From Holophagaceae bacterium (GTDB taxonomy: Bacteria > Acidobacteriota > Holophagae > Holophagales > Holophagaceae), in assembly GCA_025357545.1 (NCBI GenBank), contig JANXPB010000236.1:1-54532 (forward strand): DNA of 54,532 nucleotides, written 5' to 3'. The translations under genes and the position numbers were made by a program. How positions within the stretch are numbered: position 1 is the first letter of the stretch; each line of letters opens with the position of its first letter. Under the pieces are notes generated by a model. The model was not told the DNA's origin, did not search any database, and worked only from the letters and a program-made list of their open reading frames with translations. This document shows positions 16,727 through 25,270 of this stretch, piece by piece.

Positions 16727-17541
16727 ATGACGGACCTGCTCAGGCGTGAAATGCCGCCCATCGCGGATGAGGCTTGGAAGCACATCGACCTGCAGAGTTC
16801 CCGCATCCTGAAGGGCAACCTCTCCGGCCGGAAACTGGTGGACTTCTGCGGGTCCTTCGGTGGGCAGTTCGCCGCCGTGAATCTCGGGAAACTGGACGTC
16901 GGCCCCGCAGGACCGGTGGAGGGAGTGGTTGGGGCCTGCACAAAGTCCTCCCCCTCGTGGAGATCCGCGTGCCCTTCACCCTGCGGATCTGGGAATTGGA
17001 TGATGTTGAGCGGGGAGCCAAGGCCCCTGACCTGGTGGCCTTGACGGAAGCCGCGCGCAAGGTGGCGACCTTCGAGGAGACGGCCATCTACCGGGGCTTC
17101 GACGGAGCCGGCATCCAGGGCCTGCTTTCAGCCTCCAGCCATCCACCGGTGCCGCTGAGTCCCGACCGAAGCAGACTTACCGAGTCCGTGGAGCAGGCCC
17201 TGCTGGCCATCCAGGAGGCGAAGATCGGCGGCCCTTTCGAATTGATGCTGGGCACGGAACCCTACAAGTGGCTGATGCTGGGAGAACCGGATGCCTACCC
17301 GCTGCGCCACCGGATCGAGGCTTTGGTCACGGGAGGTATCCACTGGAGCCCTGTGCTGGAGGGCGGCGCCGTCCTCTCGCGGCGGGGTGGGGACTTCGAG
17401 CTGACCGTCGGCCAGGATCTGTCCATCGGCTACAAGATCCACACCGCCCAGGATGTGGAGTTGTATTAAGCAGAATCCTTCACGTTCTGGGTCCTGGAAA
17501 CTGCGGCGGCCGTGGCATTGAAACTGCAGCCTTCCAAATGA
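16727..17541 (+). pseudogene. Encapsulin shell protein, frameshifted and with internal stop
   Basis: HK97-fold family 1 encapsulin coding region broken twice. Residues from ATG 16727 (LLRREMPPIADEAWKHID) match encapsulin N-termini until about 16928-16930; the next part (WGLHKVLPLVEIRVPFT) continues one frame over, consistent with loss of one base. That frame runs through GGDFELTVGQDLSIGY to TAA at 17467-17469, after which the same frame still encodes the expected final strand (AESFTFWVLE) before TGA at 17539-17541. Restored, the protein would be about 271 residues, normal for the family. A perfect TGAGCGCTCA palindrome lies in the gap after EncFtn. Two lesions of different kinds make a single read error unlikely. 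Confidence 0.9.
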
Positions 17542-17899
17542 CGGTTGGGTTCCCTCGCGATCCTGCCCACGCCAAGAAAGCGGCAGGCCACCTGAGCCGT
17601 CGGTCGCTCCCCATCAGCCATCGCCTAGTCAGGCCAAGCTCACAGGCCTCAACCCCCTCGTCGAGCTGGCCATGCGCAACGTCCTGAGGGGCATGCCCGC
17701 CGCCTCGGTCTTCCAGGCGCCGTCCTCCCCCAAGCCCGACTTTTTAGTCCAATCCGGAATTGCCGGCATTGCGATCGAAACTGATCCCGACCCTCTCCAC
17801 GGCGCCACTGGAATGATGGCGACCAGCTTTTCCATCCAAGCTGGCGATGAACATATGGATCGGCCGCAAGGCCGGTGACCCTGGACCAGCACCGCCAGC
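17542..17899. other. Non-coding or decayed stretch after encapsulin
   Basis: No convincing gene is present. One plus-strand frame (17672-17878) has plausible composition in its second half (LVQSGIAGIAIETDPDP) but no ribosome site and no family match, and may be a remnant of a decayed gene downstream of the broken encapsulin. No terminator hairpin with a T-run was seen. Confidence 0.4.
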
Positions 17900-18688
17900 C
17901 TAAAGGCCCGCGGAGTTCAGCCAATCCACCAGAGCCGCGTTGAAGGCATCGGCTTGCTCGAAGGCCACCAGGTGGCCCGCCTTGGGGATCACCTTCAACT
18001 GGGCGCCGGGGATGGCCTTCGCCATGGCTTCTGATTCGCTGGGCGGGATGATGGTGTCGTCCGCGCCAGCGATGACAAGGGTCGGAACCTGGAGCATCCC
18101 TAGCCAGGCCCCCGCGTCCTCCCGTTCAGCCATGCCCAGCAAGGCGCCGATGACCCCTTCGGGTTTGGAGGGCGCCATGAAGCCATGCACGGCGGCGGCC
18201 ATGGCCGCATCGGTATTGCTGGCCGCCAGCATCTTGGGCGCCATGGCGTCCACAACTACGGAGCTGCCCTCCGTCCGGACCTTTTCGGCGGTGGCCCGCC
18301 GGGCCGTGGCACCTTCTGGCGAATCCGCGCCGGCCTTTGTGCCCACCAGCACCAGTCCCTTGAGTGCCTCGGGGTAGGCCTTGGCAAAAGCCAGGGCCAC
18401 GTAGCCACCCATGGAGTGGCCGACGAGGGTGAGGGGACCTGTTTTCAGGTGCTGCATCAACCCATGGAGATCCTTCGCGAAGCGGCCCATGGGAATGGGT
18501 CCGGGTGACACCTCGCTGTCGCCCAGGCCGCGCAGGTCCGGTGCAATGACACGATGGCTCGCTTGGAAGGCAGCCACCTGTTTCGACCAGGTGCCGCGGC
18601 TCAGTGGAAAGCCGTGGACGAAGAGTAGCGGCCCTCCCGCTCCTTCATCCGTGTAGGCGATCTGGATGCCATTCACCGTCGCGAGCAT
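17900..18688 (-). CDS. Alpha/beta hydrolase
   Basis: A 262-residue alpha/beta-hydrolase of the 3-oxoadipate enol-lactonase/esterase-like type. The nucleophile serine is in GHSMGGYVA, the catalytic aspartate in GADDTIIPP, and the histidine in KAGHLVAFE. The oxyanion-hole region is LLFVHGFPLS. A helical cap lies between the serine and aspartate segments. No signal peptide is present, so it should be cytoplasmic. It is 63 bases downstream of the class II aldolase gene on the same strand and may be cotranscribed. The substrate cannot be assigned; the enzyme class is firm. Confidence 0.88.
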   Translation of the reverse strand: MLATVNGIQIAYTDEGAGGPLLFVHGFPLSRGTWSKQVAAFQASHRVIAPDLRGLGDSEVSPGPIPMGRFAKDLHGLMQHLKTGPLTLVGHSMGGYVALAFAKAYPEALKGLVLVGTKAGADSPEGATARRATAEKVRTEGSSVVVDAMAPKMLAASNTDAAMAAAVHGFMAPSKPEGVIGALLGMAEREDAGAWLGMLQVPTLVIAGADDTIIPPSESEAMAKAIPGAQLKVIPKAGHLVAFEQADAFNAALVDWLNSAGL

Positions 18689-18751
18689 AGGGCCTCCTGC
18701 ACCCTCAGCATGGCAGAGCGAGACCCGAACGCGCCGGTCCGCGCAAGCCCG

Positions 18752-19780
18752 CTAAAGGGTCCTTCCCGCGCTTTTTCCTGCACAGCGCAAATCCTGGCAG
18801 GCGCGGGTGACCCTGTCGGCCATGCTCTGTTCAGCTTTTTTCAGGTAGGGCCGCGGGTCGTAGGCCTTCTTGTTGCCCACGTCCCCATCCACTTTCAACA
18901 CCCCATCGTAGTGCTTGAACATGTGGTCGGCGATGGCGCGGGTGAAGGCGTACTGCGTGTCCGTGTCGATGTTCATTTTGACAACGCCATAGTCCAGGGT
19001 TTCGTGGATCTCTTCGAGGCTCGACCCGGACCCGCCGTGGAAGACCAGCATCGCCTTGGCCCCATGGCAAGCGGACCCCATGGCCGCCTGGCCATCCCGC
19101 AGGATGGTGGGCTTGAGCTGCACGTTGCCGGGCTTGTAGACGCCATGCACGTTGCCGAAAGTGGCCGCCAGCATGTAGGTGCCGATCGGCCCCAGGGCCC
19201 GTTGCACCGCGACCATGTCCGCAGGCGTTGTGTAGAGCTTCTCCTTGCCCACGACGCTGGTGTCATGGCCGTCTTCCTCGCCGCCCACCACGCCGATCTC
19301 CACTTCCAGGATCAGTTCCGACGCGGCGCAGCGCTTCAACAGCTCACTGGACCTGGCGATGTTCTCATCCAGGGGCAGTTCCGAGCCGTCGAACATGTGG
19401 GCGTTGAACAGGTTTCCCTGCCCCGCCGCCCGCCGCCGCTCCGTCTCCGCGATGAGGGGCAGGACAAAACTTTCCAGGTATTTCGGGTGGCAGTGGTCCG
19501 TGTGCAAGGCCACGTTCACGTCGTACTCCCGGGCCATCAGGTGAACATATTCCGCCATGGCGGTGGCGCCCTTGGCCATGTCCTTGATGCCCAGGCCACT
19601 GAAGAATTCCGCACCGCCGGTGGAAATCTGCACGATGCCATCGGCGTTGGCCTGCTTCAGGCCCAGCAACACCGCATTCACCGTTTCGGTGGAAGTCACA
19701 TTGAAGGCCGGGTAGGCGAAGTGCGCTTCTTTCGCCCGCTGCAGCATGCTCAGGTACTGACTTGGATTCACCACCGCCAT
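18752..19780 (-). CDS. fba: Class II fructose-bisphosphate aldolase
   Basis: A 342-residue zinc-dependent aldolase of the class IIA type. Metal and substrate motifs include LHTDHCHPK, the glutamate-rich EVEIGVVGGEEDG, FGNVHGVYKPGN, FHGGSGSS and VKMNIDTDTQYAF. I set the start at the ATG at 19780, which begins MAVVNPSQYLSML; the 39 extra residues of the ORF-track version are Gly/Arg-rich and not family-like. It is divergent from the PAP2 gene, with 143 bases between them, and is followed by an alpha/beta hydrolase. A class I DhnA-type aldolase is encoded at 5.4-6.3 kb, so this genome has both chemistries; pgk and tpiA lie at 36-38 kb. Confidence 0.94.
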   Translation of the reverse strand: MAVVNPSQYLSMLQRAKEAHFAYPAFNVTSTETVNAVLLGLKQANADGIVQISTGGAEFFSGLGIKDMAKGATAMAEYVHLMAREYDVNVALHTDHCHPKYLESFVLPLIAETERRRAAGQGNLFNAHMFDGSELPLDENIARSSELLKRCAASELILEVEIGVVGGEEDGHDTSVVGKEKLYTTPADMVAVQRALGPIGTYMLAATFGNVHGVYKPGNVQLKPTILRDGQAAMGSACHGAKAMLVFHGGSGSSLEEIHETLDYGVVKMNIDTDTQYAFTRAIADHMFKHYDGVLKVDGDVGNKKAYDPRPYLKKAEQSMADRVTRACQDLRCAGKSAGRTL

Positions 19781-19923
19781 AATCGGCCCCGTCAAATCCT
19801 CAAGGATAGCCCTCGCACCGCTATCCCCCAAAAACCTGGTTTCAGGGGCTAGCCGTGGGCGGCTGGCGAGTTCGCCAGAACCCGAACCGGTTATCATCGG
19901 GGTCCTCCCCTTCTGGAGTCCTC

Positions 19924-20778
19924 ATGGTTCTTGACCTGCGCGTTGCTTTGGCCGCCCTGGCCTTGTCCACCCTTCCAGTACGGAGCCAGGAGCCAAATCC
20001 ACCCGACCCCGAGGCGGGCCAAAGACCCATAGTAAATTCGCCAGGACCGGCCTGCGCAGTGCCCAAGCTCCTGTGGGACGATACGATTTTTGTGCTCAAG
20101 GCTCCTGCGCGCTGGGAGGCAAAGGAATGGGTGGTTGCGGGCGGTGCCCTGACCGCGGTGGTGGGCACCGCCCTGTTGCTGGACACCCACCTGCGCGACG
20201 AGTCCCAGCGCCACCGGAACTTAAGGACCGACAACATGGCCCGGGGAGTCCAGCTCTTCGGCGCCGGTTACGCCTTTGGGGTCATCGGCGGGTTCTGGGT
20301 CTACGGGAAGCTGGCCGGCGATTCAGAAGCCCTCCACACTGGCCTGGACGCCGCAGAGGCGAGCCTCATCGCCGGGGCCGTCCTCGGGCCCTTGCTCAAG
20401 TCGGCGGTGGGACGCAGCCGCCCTTCCCGGCAAGAAGGTGCTTTCCACTTCCAAGCCTTCGGTGGCGGCGTGTCCTTTCCCTCGGGCCACACCACCGAGG
20501 CCTTCACCGTGGCCACGGTCATCTCCGAGCACTACCCGCAAATTTGGGTGCGTTGCCTGGCCTACGGAACCGCAGCCCTGGTGGGGGCTGCCCGGATTCA
20601 ACAGAACGCGCACTTCGCCTCGGATGTGCTGGGTGGAGCCTTGCTCGGGACCCTGGTGGGCAGAATGGTGGTGACCCGCGAGGGGCAGCGACGTGGAGGG
20701 CCGGGAAAGCTGCAGGTGTCCTTGACCACGAGCATCGGCCCTGGTTACCAAGGGGCGGTCCTCTCCGTGCGCCTCTAA
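19924..20778 (+). CDS. PAP2 family phosphatase, exported or membrane
   Basis: A 284-residue PAP2-superfamily phosphatase. The tripartite active site is complete: KSAVGRSRP (KX6RP), FPSGHTTEAF (PSGH) and ARIQQNAHFASD (RX5HX3D). The N-terminus has a signal-like hydrophobic stretch followed by SQEPNPPDP, then hydrophobic helices. GGAG lies upstream of the ATG at 19924. The product probably dephosphorylates lipid phosphates such as undecaprenyl pyrophosphate or phosphatidic acid at the periplasmic face, though many PAP2 proteins act on other substrates. The ppx/gppA gene follows 79 bases downstream on the same strand. Confidence 0.88.
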   Translation: MVLDLRVALAALALSTLPVRSQEPNPPDPEAGQRPIVNSPGPACAVPKLLWDDTIFVLKAPARWEAKEWVVAGGALTAVVGTALLLDTHLRDESQRHRNLRTDNMARGVQLFGAGYAFGVIGGFWVYGKLAGDSEALHTGLDAAEASLIAGAVLGPLLKSAVGRSRPSRQEGAFHFQAFGGGVSFPSGHTTEAFTVATVISEHYPQIWVRCLAYGTAALVGAARIQQNAHFASDVLGGALLGTLVGRMVVTREGQRRGGPGKLQVSLTTSIGPGYQGAVLSVRL

Positions 20779-20857
20779 AGGTCTGCTGACTTCGCCTTGC
20801 CCGCTTTGTGTGAATTGTCTGCACCGTCCGCCCCGACTTAAGCACTACTCTGACTCC

Positions 20858-22372
20858 ATGCGCATCGCTGCCATTGACGTGGGTTCCAACTCCCTCCACC
20901 TGGTGGTTGTGGAGACCGACGGCATGGGCGGCCACCATGTCCTGGCGCGGGAAAAGGCCATGGTGCGTCTCGCCCGTGGCGAAGCCAAGAGCGGGCGCAT
21001 CAGCGCCGAGGCCTTTGCGGCGGGCTTGGAGACCCTCGCCCGGATGAAGGGGGTGATCGATTCCCTGGAATGCGAGACCGTTATGGCCTGCGGCACTGCC
21101 GCGCTGCGCAATGCCTCCAACGCACCGGAATTCCTGGCCGAGGCCGCGCGCATCGGCATCCCCATCCGCATCATTTCCGGCGAGGAGGAGGCCCGGCTCA
21201 TCCACCAGGCCGTGAGCCACGCCATCCCCTTTCCTGATGAGCCCGTGGTCTTGGTGGACATCGGCGGTGGCAGCACGGAGCTCACCTGGGTCGGCGAGGG
21301 CAGCGTCCTGGCCAGCATCTCCATTCCCTGGGGCCTGCAGCGCCTCGCGGACGCGGCTGCAACGGCGGACCCGCCCACCGCCAAGGACCTTAAGAACGTG
21401 AATGGACTCATGCGCAAGGCCCTCAAGAAGGCCCGCAAAGGCCTCCCGAAGCATTTGCCTGGGGGCCGATTGGTGCTTGGGACTTCCGGCACGCTGGAGG
21501 ACCTGGGCCGGGGGGCCAGCGGCAGCTACATTTTTTCAGCTGAGCAACTGCGCCCTTTCCGGCAGAAACTCTGGCGCACCAATGCGAAAGGGCGGGTGGA
21601 GCGGCTCGGCGTGGATCCCAAGCGCGCCGAGGTGCTGCACGTAGGCGCATCCTGGGCCTCGGCGCTGCTGGACTGGGTGGGCGCCCGGGAAGTCCGGGTG
21701 CTGCCGGTGGGGCTGCGGGAAGGCATGATCTGGGAAGCCCTGAAACATGGTGGCGTGGCCATCCCGCCCCTGGCGGAGCGGCGCCGGATTTCCGTGGAGC
21801 AGTTGGCCGCACGGCTGGACCCGGATCCCGGTCACAGCCTGCATGTGCAGCGCCTCGCGGACCAGTTGTTCGTGGCCCTGAGTCCCTATTTCGAATTGGG
21901 CGATCCGGAACGCGAATGGCTTTCCTACGCGGCGCGGCTCCATGACGTCGGGTTTTCGCTGTCCGAGAAAGGCCACCACAAGCACGGCGCCTACCTTATC
22001 CGCAACGCCAGCCTCAAGGGGTTCTGGCCAGAAGAAGTGGACATCATTTCCCAGGTGGTGCGTCACCATCGCGGCAAGGCCCCGGACCCCGCTAAACACG
22101 AGGCCTTCCGGCAACTGGAGCCCTGGCACCGCAATGTGGTAGAAAAGCTCTGCGCGATCCTGCGGGCTGCCGATGCCCTGGACCGGCGGCGGCGTCAGGC
22201 CGTGCGAGGCATCCGCGCCGAGGTCGAAGGAGACCGGTTGATCCTGTGGCTTGAAGCCGCCGGAGACCTTAAACCCGAGTCGGAAGCGCTGGAAGAAAAG
22301 GGCGATCTCCTCTTCCGCCTGCTTGAGGCGCCGGTGGAGATACGCGCGGAGAGCGGCGGCTCAAGGGTTTGA
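20858..22372 (+). CDS. Ppx/GppA family phosphatase with HD domain
   Basis: A 504-residue exopolyphosphatase/guanosine pentaphosphatase-type protein. The actin-like N-terminal fold shows IDVGSNSLHLVV (phosphate 1), ISGEEEARLI, DIGGGSTEL (phosphate 2) and LGTSGTLEDLG. The C-terminal half contains an HD-type metal domain (RLHDVGFSLSEKGHHKHGAYLI and VVRHHRGKAP). It may hydrolyse polyphosphate or pppGpp; the family is not separable by eye. I chose the ATG at 20858, which begins directly with the first strand, rather than the upstream ORF-track start. The ribosome site is weak. Confidence 0.9.
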   Translation: MRIAAIDVGSNSLHLVVVETDGMGGHHVLAREKAMVRLARGEAKSGRISAEAFAAGLETLARMKGVIDSLECETVMACGTAALRNASNAPEFLAEAARIGIPIRIISGEEEARLIHQAVSHAIPFPDEPVVLVDIGGGSTELTWVGEGSVLASISIPWGLQRLADAAATADPPTAKDLKNVNGLMRKALKKARKGLPKHLPGGRLVLGTSGTLEDLGRGASGSYIFSAEQLRPFRQKLWRTNAKGRVERLGVDPKRAEVLHVGASWASALLDWVGAREVRVLPVGLREGMIWEALKHGGVAIPPLAERRRISVEQLAARLDPDPGHSLHVQRLADQLFVALSPYFELGDPEREWLSYAARLHDVGFSLSEKGHHKHGAYLIRNASLKGFWPEEVDIISQVVRHHRGKAPDPAKHEAFRQLEPWHRNVVEKLCAILRAADALDRRRRQAVRGIRAEVEGDRLILWLEAAGDLKPESEALEEKGDLLFRLLEAPVEIRAESGGSRV

Positions 22373-22528
22373 GCCAGGTGCGGCGAGAATTGCCGGAGCG
22401 CTTGGCGGGCTGCGCCGGGGGGATTCAACGCTGACGTTCATCCACTGCCCTTACCGCATCCACGACCTTCCGCATGGTTTTTGTTTCCATACGCGCTCCA
22501 GTACCATGAAGCAAATCGGAGTTCATCG

Positions 22529-23821
22529 ATGTCCCTGCTCGTGAAGAACGCCCGGATCCTGGACCCAGCGCAACAACTGGATGTGCTTGGATCGCTCCTG
22601 GTGGTGGAGGGCACAGTCGCCGCCATCGGCGCCGGGGCCGACCAGGATCCCCGGGGCGCCGGAGCAGAGGTCGTGGACGCGGGCGGCAAGTTGCTGAGCC
22701 CGGGCTTCATCGACCTCCACGTGCACTTTCGCGAACCGGGGCAGACCCCCAAGGAATCCATCGAGACGGGCTCCCGGGCCGCCATCGCCGGAGGCTTCAC
22801 CACGGTGTGCGCCATGGCCAACACCCGGCCCGCCAACGACAGTGTGGCAGTCACGGAACTGATGCTGGCGCGGGCCAACGCCGCCAACCTTTGCCGCTAT
22901 TTTCCCCTGGGCGCCCTGACAGTGGGCATGGCCGGTGAGGAACTCTGTGATTTCGGCACCCTGAAGGCCAGCGGTTGCGTGGCCTTCAGCGACGACGGCC
23001 TGCCCGTGATGAACGCTGAAATCATGCGCCGGGCGCTGGAATACACGGCCTGGCTGAAGGTGCCCATCGTGGCCCACGAGGAGGACCAGCACCTGGCGGG
23101 CAAGGGCTACATGCATGAAGGCGCGGTGAGCGCCTCCCTGGGTTGCCTTGGCATCCCGAGCGCCGCAGAGGAGGCCATGGTGGCCCGGGACATCGTGCTG
23201 GCGGAGCACACTGGCGGCCATCTGCACTTGGCCCACATCAGCACCGCCGGCAGCCTGCGCATGATCCGCGAGGCCAAGGCGCGTGGCCTGAACGTCACCT
23301 GCGAGGTGACGCCGCACCACTTCGCCCTCACGGACAAGGAGCTAATGAAGTTCGATTCGGACTTCAAGATGAACCCGCCCCTGCGCACCGAGGCGGATCT
23401 CGATGCGGTGCTGGCGGCCCTGGCGGACGGCACCGTGGATGCCATCGCCACGGACCACGCTCCCCACGGCTGGGACGACAAGGAAGTGGAACTGCCCATC
23501 GCGGCCTTCGGCGTCATCGGTCTGGAAACCGCGTTTCCGCTTACGCTGCATCTCCTAGTGAACAAGGGCATCATCTCGCTGGGCAAAGCCATCAGCCTGC
23601 TCACCTGGGCACCCGCGAAGGTCTTCCACTTGGATGCGCAAGGCCTCGGCAGCCTGAAGGTTGGTGCCCCCGCTGACTTCACGCTCATCGACCTCAACGC
23701 CAGCATCAAGGTCGACCGGGCCTTCATCCAGAGCCGCAGCTACAACACGCCCTTCAAGGGCTGGGAACTGCCCGGCAGGGTGGTGGGCACTTGGCTGGGC
23801 GGAGTCAAGGTGTGGGGATAG
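22529..23821 (+). CDS. pyrC: Dihydroorotase PyrC (type I)
   Basis: A 430-residue amidohydrolase converting carbamoyl aspartate to dihydroorotate in pyrimidine synthesis. Zinc-site elements are FIDLHVHFREPG near residue 60, the strand with VAHEEDQ, LHLAHISTAG, and the final metal aspartate in ATDHAPHGWDDK. NMANTRPAND-like AMANTRPAND matches dihydroorotases rather than allantoinases. The ATG has GGAG upstream. A 155-base gap separates it from ppx. The downstream SDR gene begins five bases after the pyrC stop, so they are one unit. No pyrB is visible, so the pyrimidine genes are dispersed. Confidence 0.94.
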   Translation: MSLLVKNARILDPAQQLDVLGSLLVVEGTVAAIGAGADQDPRGAGAEVVDAGGKLLSPGFIDLHVHFREPGQTPKESIETGSRAAIAGGFTTVCAMANTRPANDSVAVTELMLARANAANLCRYFPLGALTVGMAGEELCDFGTLKASGCVAFSDDGLPVMNAEIMRRALEYTAWLKVPIVAHEEDQHLAGKGYMHEGAVSASLGCLGIPSAAEEAMVARDIVLAEHTGGHLHLAHISTAGSLRMIREAKARGLNVTCEVTPHHFALTDKELMKFDSDFKMNPPLRTEADLDAVLAALADGTVDAIATDHAPHGWDDKEVELPIAAFGVIGLETAFPLTLHLLVNKGIISLGKAISLLTWAPAKVFHLDAQGLGSLKVGAPADFTLIDLNASIKVDRAFIQSRSYNTPFKGWELPGRVVGTWLGGVKVWG

Positions 23822-23826
23822 CTCTG

Positions 23827-24621
23827 GTGCCCTCCTCCCTGCCCAGCAGGACCGTCCTTGTAACGGGCGCCGCGTCGGGCATCGGGCACGCCACGGCCTT
23901 GCGCTTCTCCGAGAGCGGAGCGGCTGTCGCCCTGGGGGATGTGGATTTTCCCGGGGTACAAGAACTCGCGGCGGGCATTGCGAAATCCGGCCGCCAAGCC
24001 CTGGACTTGGCCTTGGATGTGCGGGTCGAATCCCAGTGGGAAGAAGGACTCGCCCACACCCTGGACACCTTCGGTCGGCTGGACGTGCTGGTCTCCTGCG
24101 CAGGCATCTCGTTCGCCAAGCCTGTGGACGAGATGAGCCTTGAAGAATGGCGCGCCGTCATGGCGGTGAATCTGGAGGGCGCCTTCCTCGCCGTGAAGCA
24201 CGGCATCCGCGCGATGCGGGGCCCTAACAACGGAAGCGGCGGCAGCATCGTGCTCGTGTCCTCCGCATCGGGGCTGAAGGGTTCCCCCGGCGCCAGCGCC
24301 TACGCTGCCAGCAAGGCGGGGCTCAATATGCTGGCCCGGTCCGCCGCCCTGGAATGCGCGGCAGCCAAGGATGGCATCCGGATCAACGTCGTGGCGCCCG
24401 CAGGGGTCCGCACCCCCATGTGGACGTCCATGCCCTTCTTCCAACAACTCGCGGCGGCCCAGGGCGAAGCCGCCGCCTGGGCTGGCTTGGAAGCCTCCCA
24501 GCCCTTGGGACGATTCGCGACGCCCCAGGAAATCGCCGCGGCCATCCAGTTCCTCGCCTCCAAAGAAGCCGCAACGATTACCGGCAGCGAACTTGTGATC
24601 GACGGTGGCTACACGGCCTGA
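23827..24621 (+). CDS. Short-chain dehydrogenase/reductase
   Basis: A 264-residue classical SDR oxidoreductase using NAD(P). The cofactor motif is TGAASGIGHA, the NNAG position reads SCAG, catalytic Ser is in VSSASGLKG, and YAASK supplies Tyr and Lys. The C-terminal GRFATPQEIAAAIQFLASKEAATITGSELVIDGGYTA is typical of FabG-like members. I place the start at GTG 23827 because GGGGA is 8 bases upstream and residues before it (the ORF-track start at a TTG) lie within pyrC. It is probably cotranscribed with pyrC. Substrate unknown. Confidence 0.88.
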   Translation: MPSSLPSRTVLVTGAASGIGHATALRFSESGAAVALGDVDFPGVQELAAGIAKSGRQALDLALDVRVESQWEEGLAHTLDTFGRLDVLVSCAGISFAKPVDEMSLEEWRAVMAVNLEGAFLAVKHGIRAMRGPNNGSGGSIVLVSSASGLKGSPGASAYAASKAGLNMLARSAALECAAAKDGIRINVVAPAGVRTPMWTSMPFFQQLAAAQGEAAAWAGLEASQPLGRFATPQEIAAAIQFLASKEAATITGSELVIDGGYTA

Positions 24622-24670
24622 CTTCCGATCCACCGCGCCCGGGTGGTTCAAAAAATGGAATACTGATTCC

Positions 24671-25198
24671 ATGGCCATCTCCCCAAGCACTTGGCGTTGG
24701 ATTGCGATTTCGGCGCTTTGGACCCTCGTCGGGGGGATCGGATTCGTGGTGCTGGTGCAGGCTATGCTGGTGGTCTTCGCGCCCTTCGGCGACTGGCAGC
24801 TGCCAGGAGTGGCCAAGGTCGCCATCGTGAACGTCGAGCGGGATGAGCAGGGCCGCATCTCAGGAAAAGTGCTGGCCCGGCAAGGTGCGAAGGACCGGAT
24901 CCTGACCCTTTCGAAAGAGGAAGCCCTGGAGTTGGAGGACCTGGCAGAGGCCTGGATCCTCGATAACTACTACGCCGCAGGGGCCCGTCCAGACCAGTTT
25001 CTGTTGACCCCCCAACGTCTGTTGATGGAATATCCGGAGCCGCTGATCCTGTTGGCGCTCTGGGGGATCCACCGGCTTCGCCGGGCCCAGGTGAAGGCCG
25101 CTAAAGAGGTGCCCGATCGACCACGCACCGTGTGGCGGGATGAATTCCATGTGCGGGCCGAACGCTTTTCTTCCCCAAAGGGACCTGAAGAAATCTAA
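24671..25198 (+). CDS. Small single-pass membrane protein, unknown family
   Basis: A 175-residue protein with one N-terminal transmembrane helix (WIAISALWTLVGGIGFVVLV onward) followed by a soluble mixed-charge region with a short hydrophobic stretch (PLILLALWGIHRL) near residue 125. I do not recognise a family. The ATG at 24671 has no strong ribosome site. It follows the SDR gene by 49 bases and precedes the prepilin by 72 bases, but no functional link to pili is evident from the sequence itself. Confidence 0.6.
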   Translation: MAISPSTWRWIAISALWTLVGGIGFVVLVQAMLVVFAPFGDWQLPGVAKVAIVNVERDEQGRISGKVLARQGAKDRILTLSKEEALELEDLAEAWILDNYYAAGARPDQFLLTPQRLLMEYPEPLILLALWGIHRLRRAQVKAAKEVPDRPRTVWRDEFHVRAERFSSPKGPEEI

Positions 25199-25270
25199 TC
25201 CAGGCATGTTTTGCCCTTTGCTTGGCTCGAAAGTCGCCTTGGTTTTACCTGCGCGACATCGGGAGGCCCC

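Noticed and set aside
16774-16930. Independent gene start for the second half of encapsulin
   Set aside because: Residues before about 16930 in this frame are not encapsulin-like; homology begins at the frameshift, so it is the broken second half rather than a separate gene.
17467-17469. Programmed recoding at the encapsulin stop
   Set aside because: TAA is not a selenocysteine or pyrrolysine codon and no slippery sequence or structure is evident; a nonsense mutation fits better.
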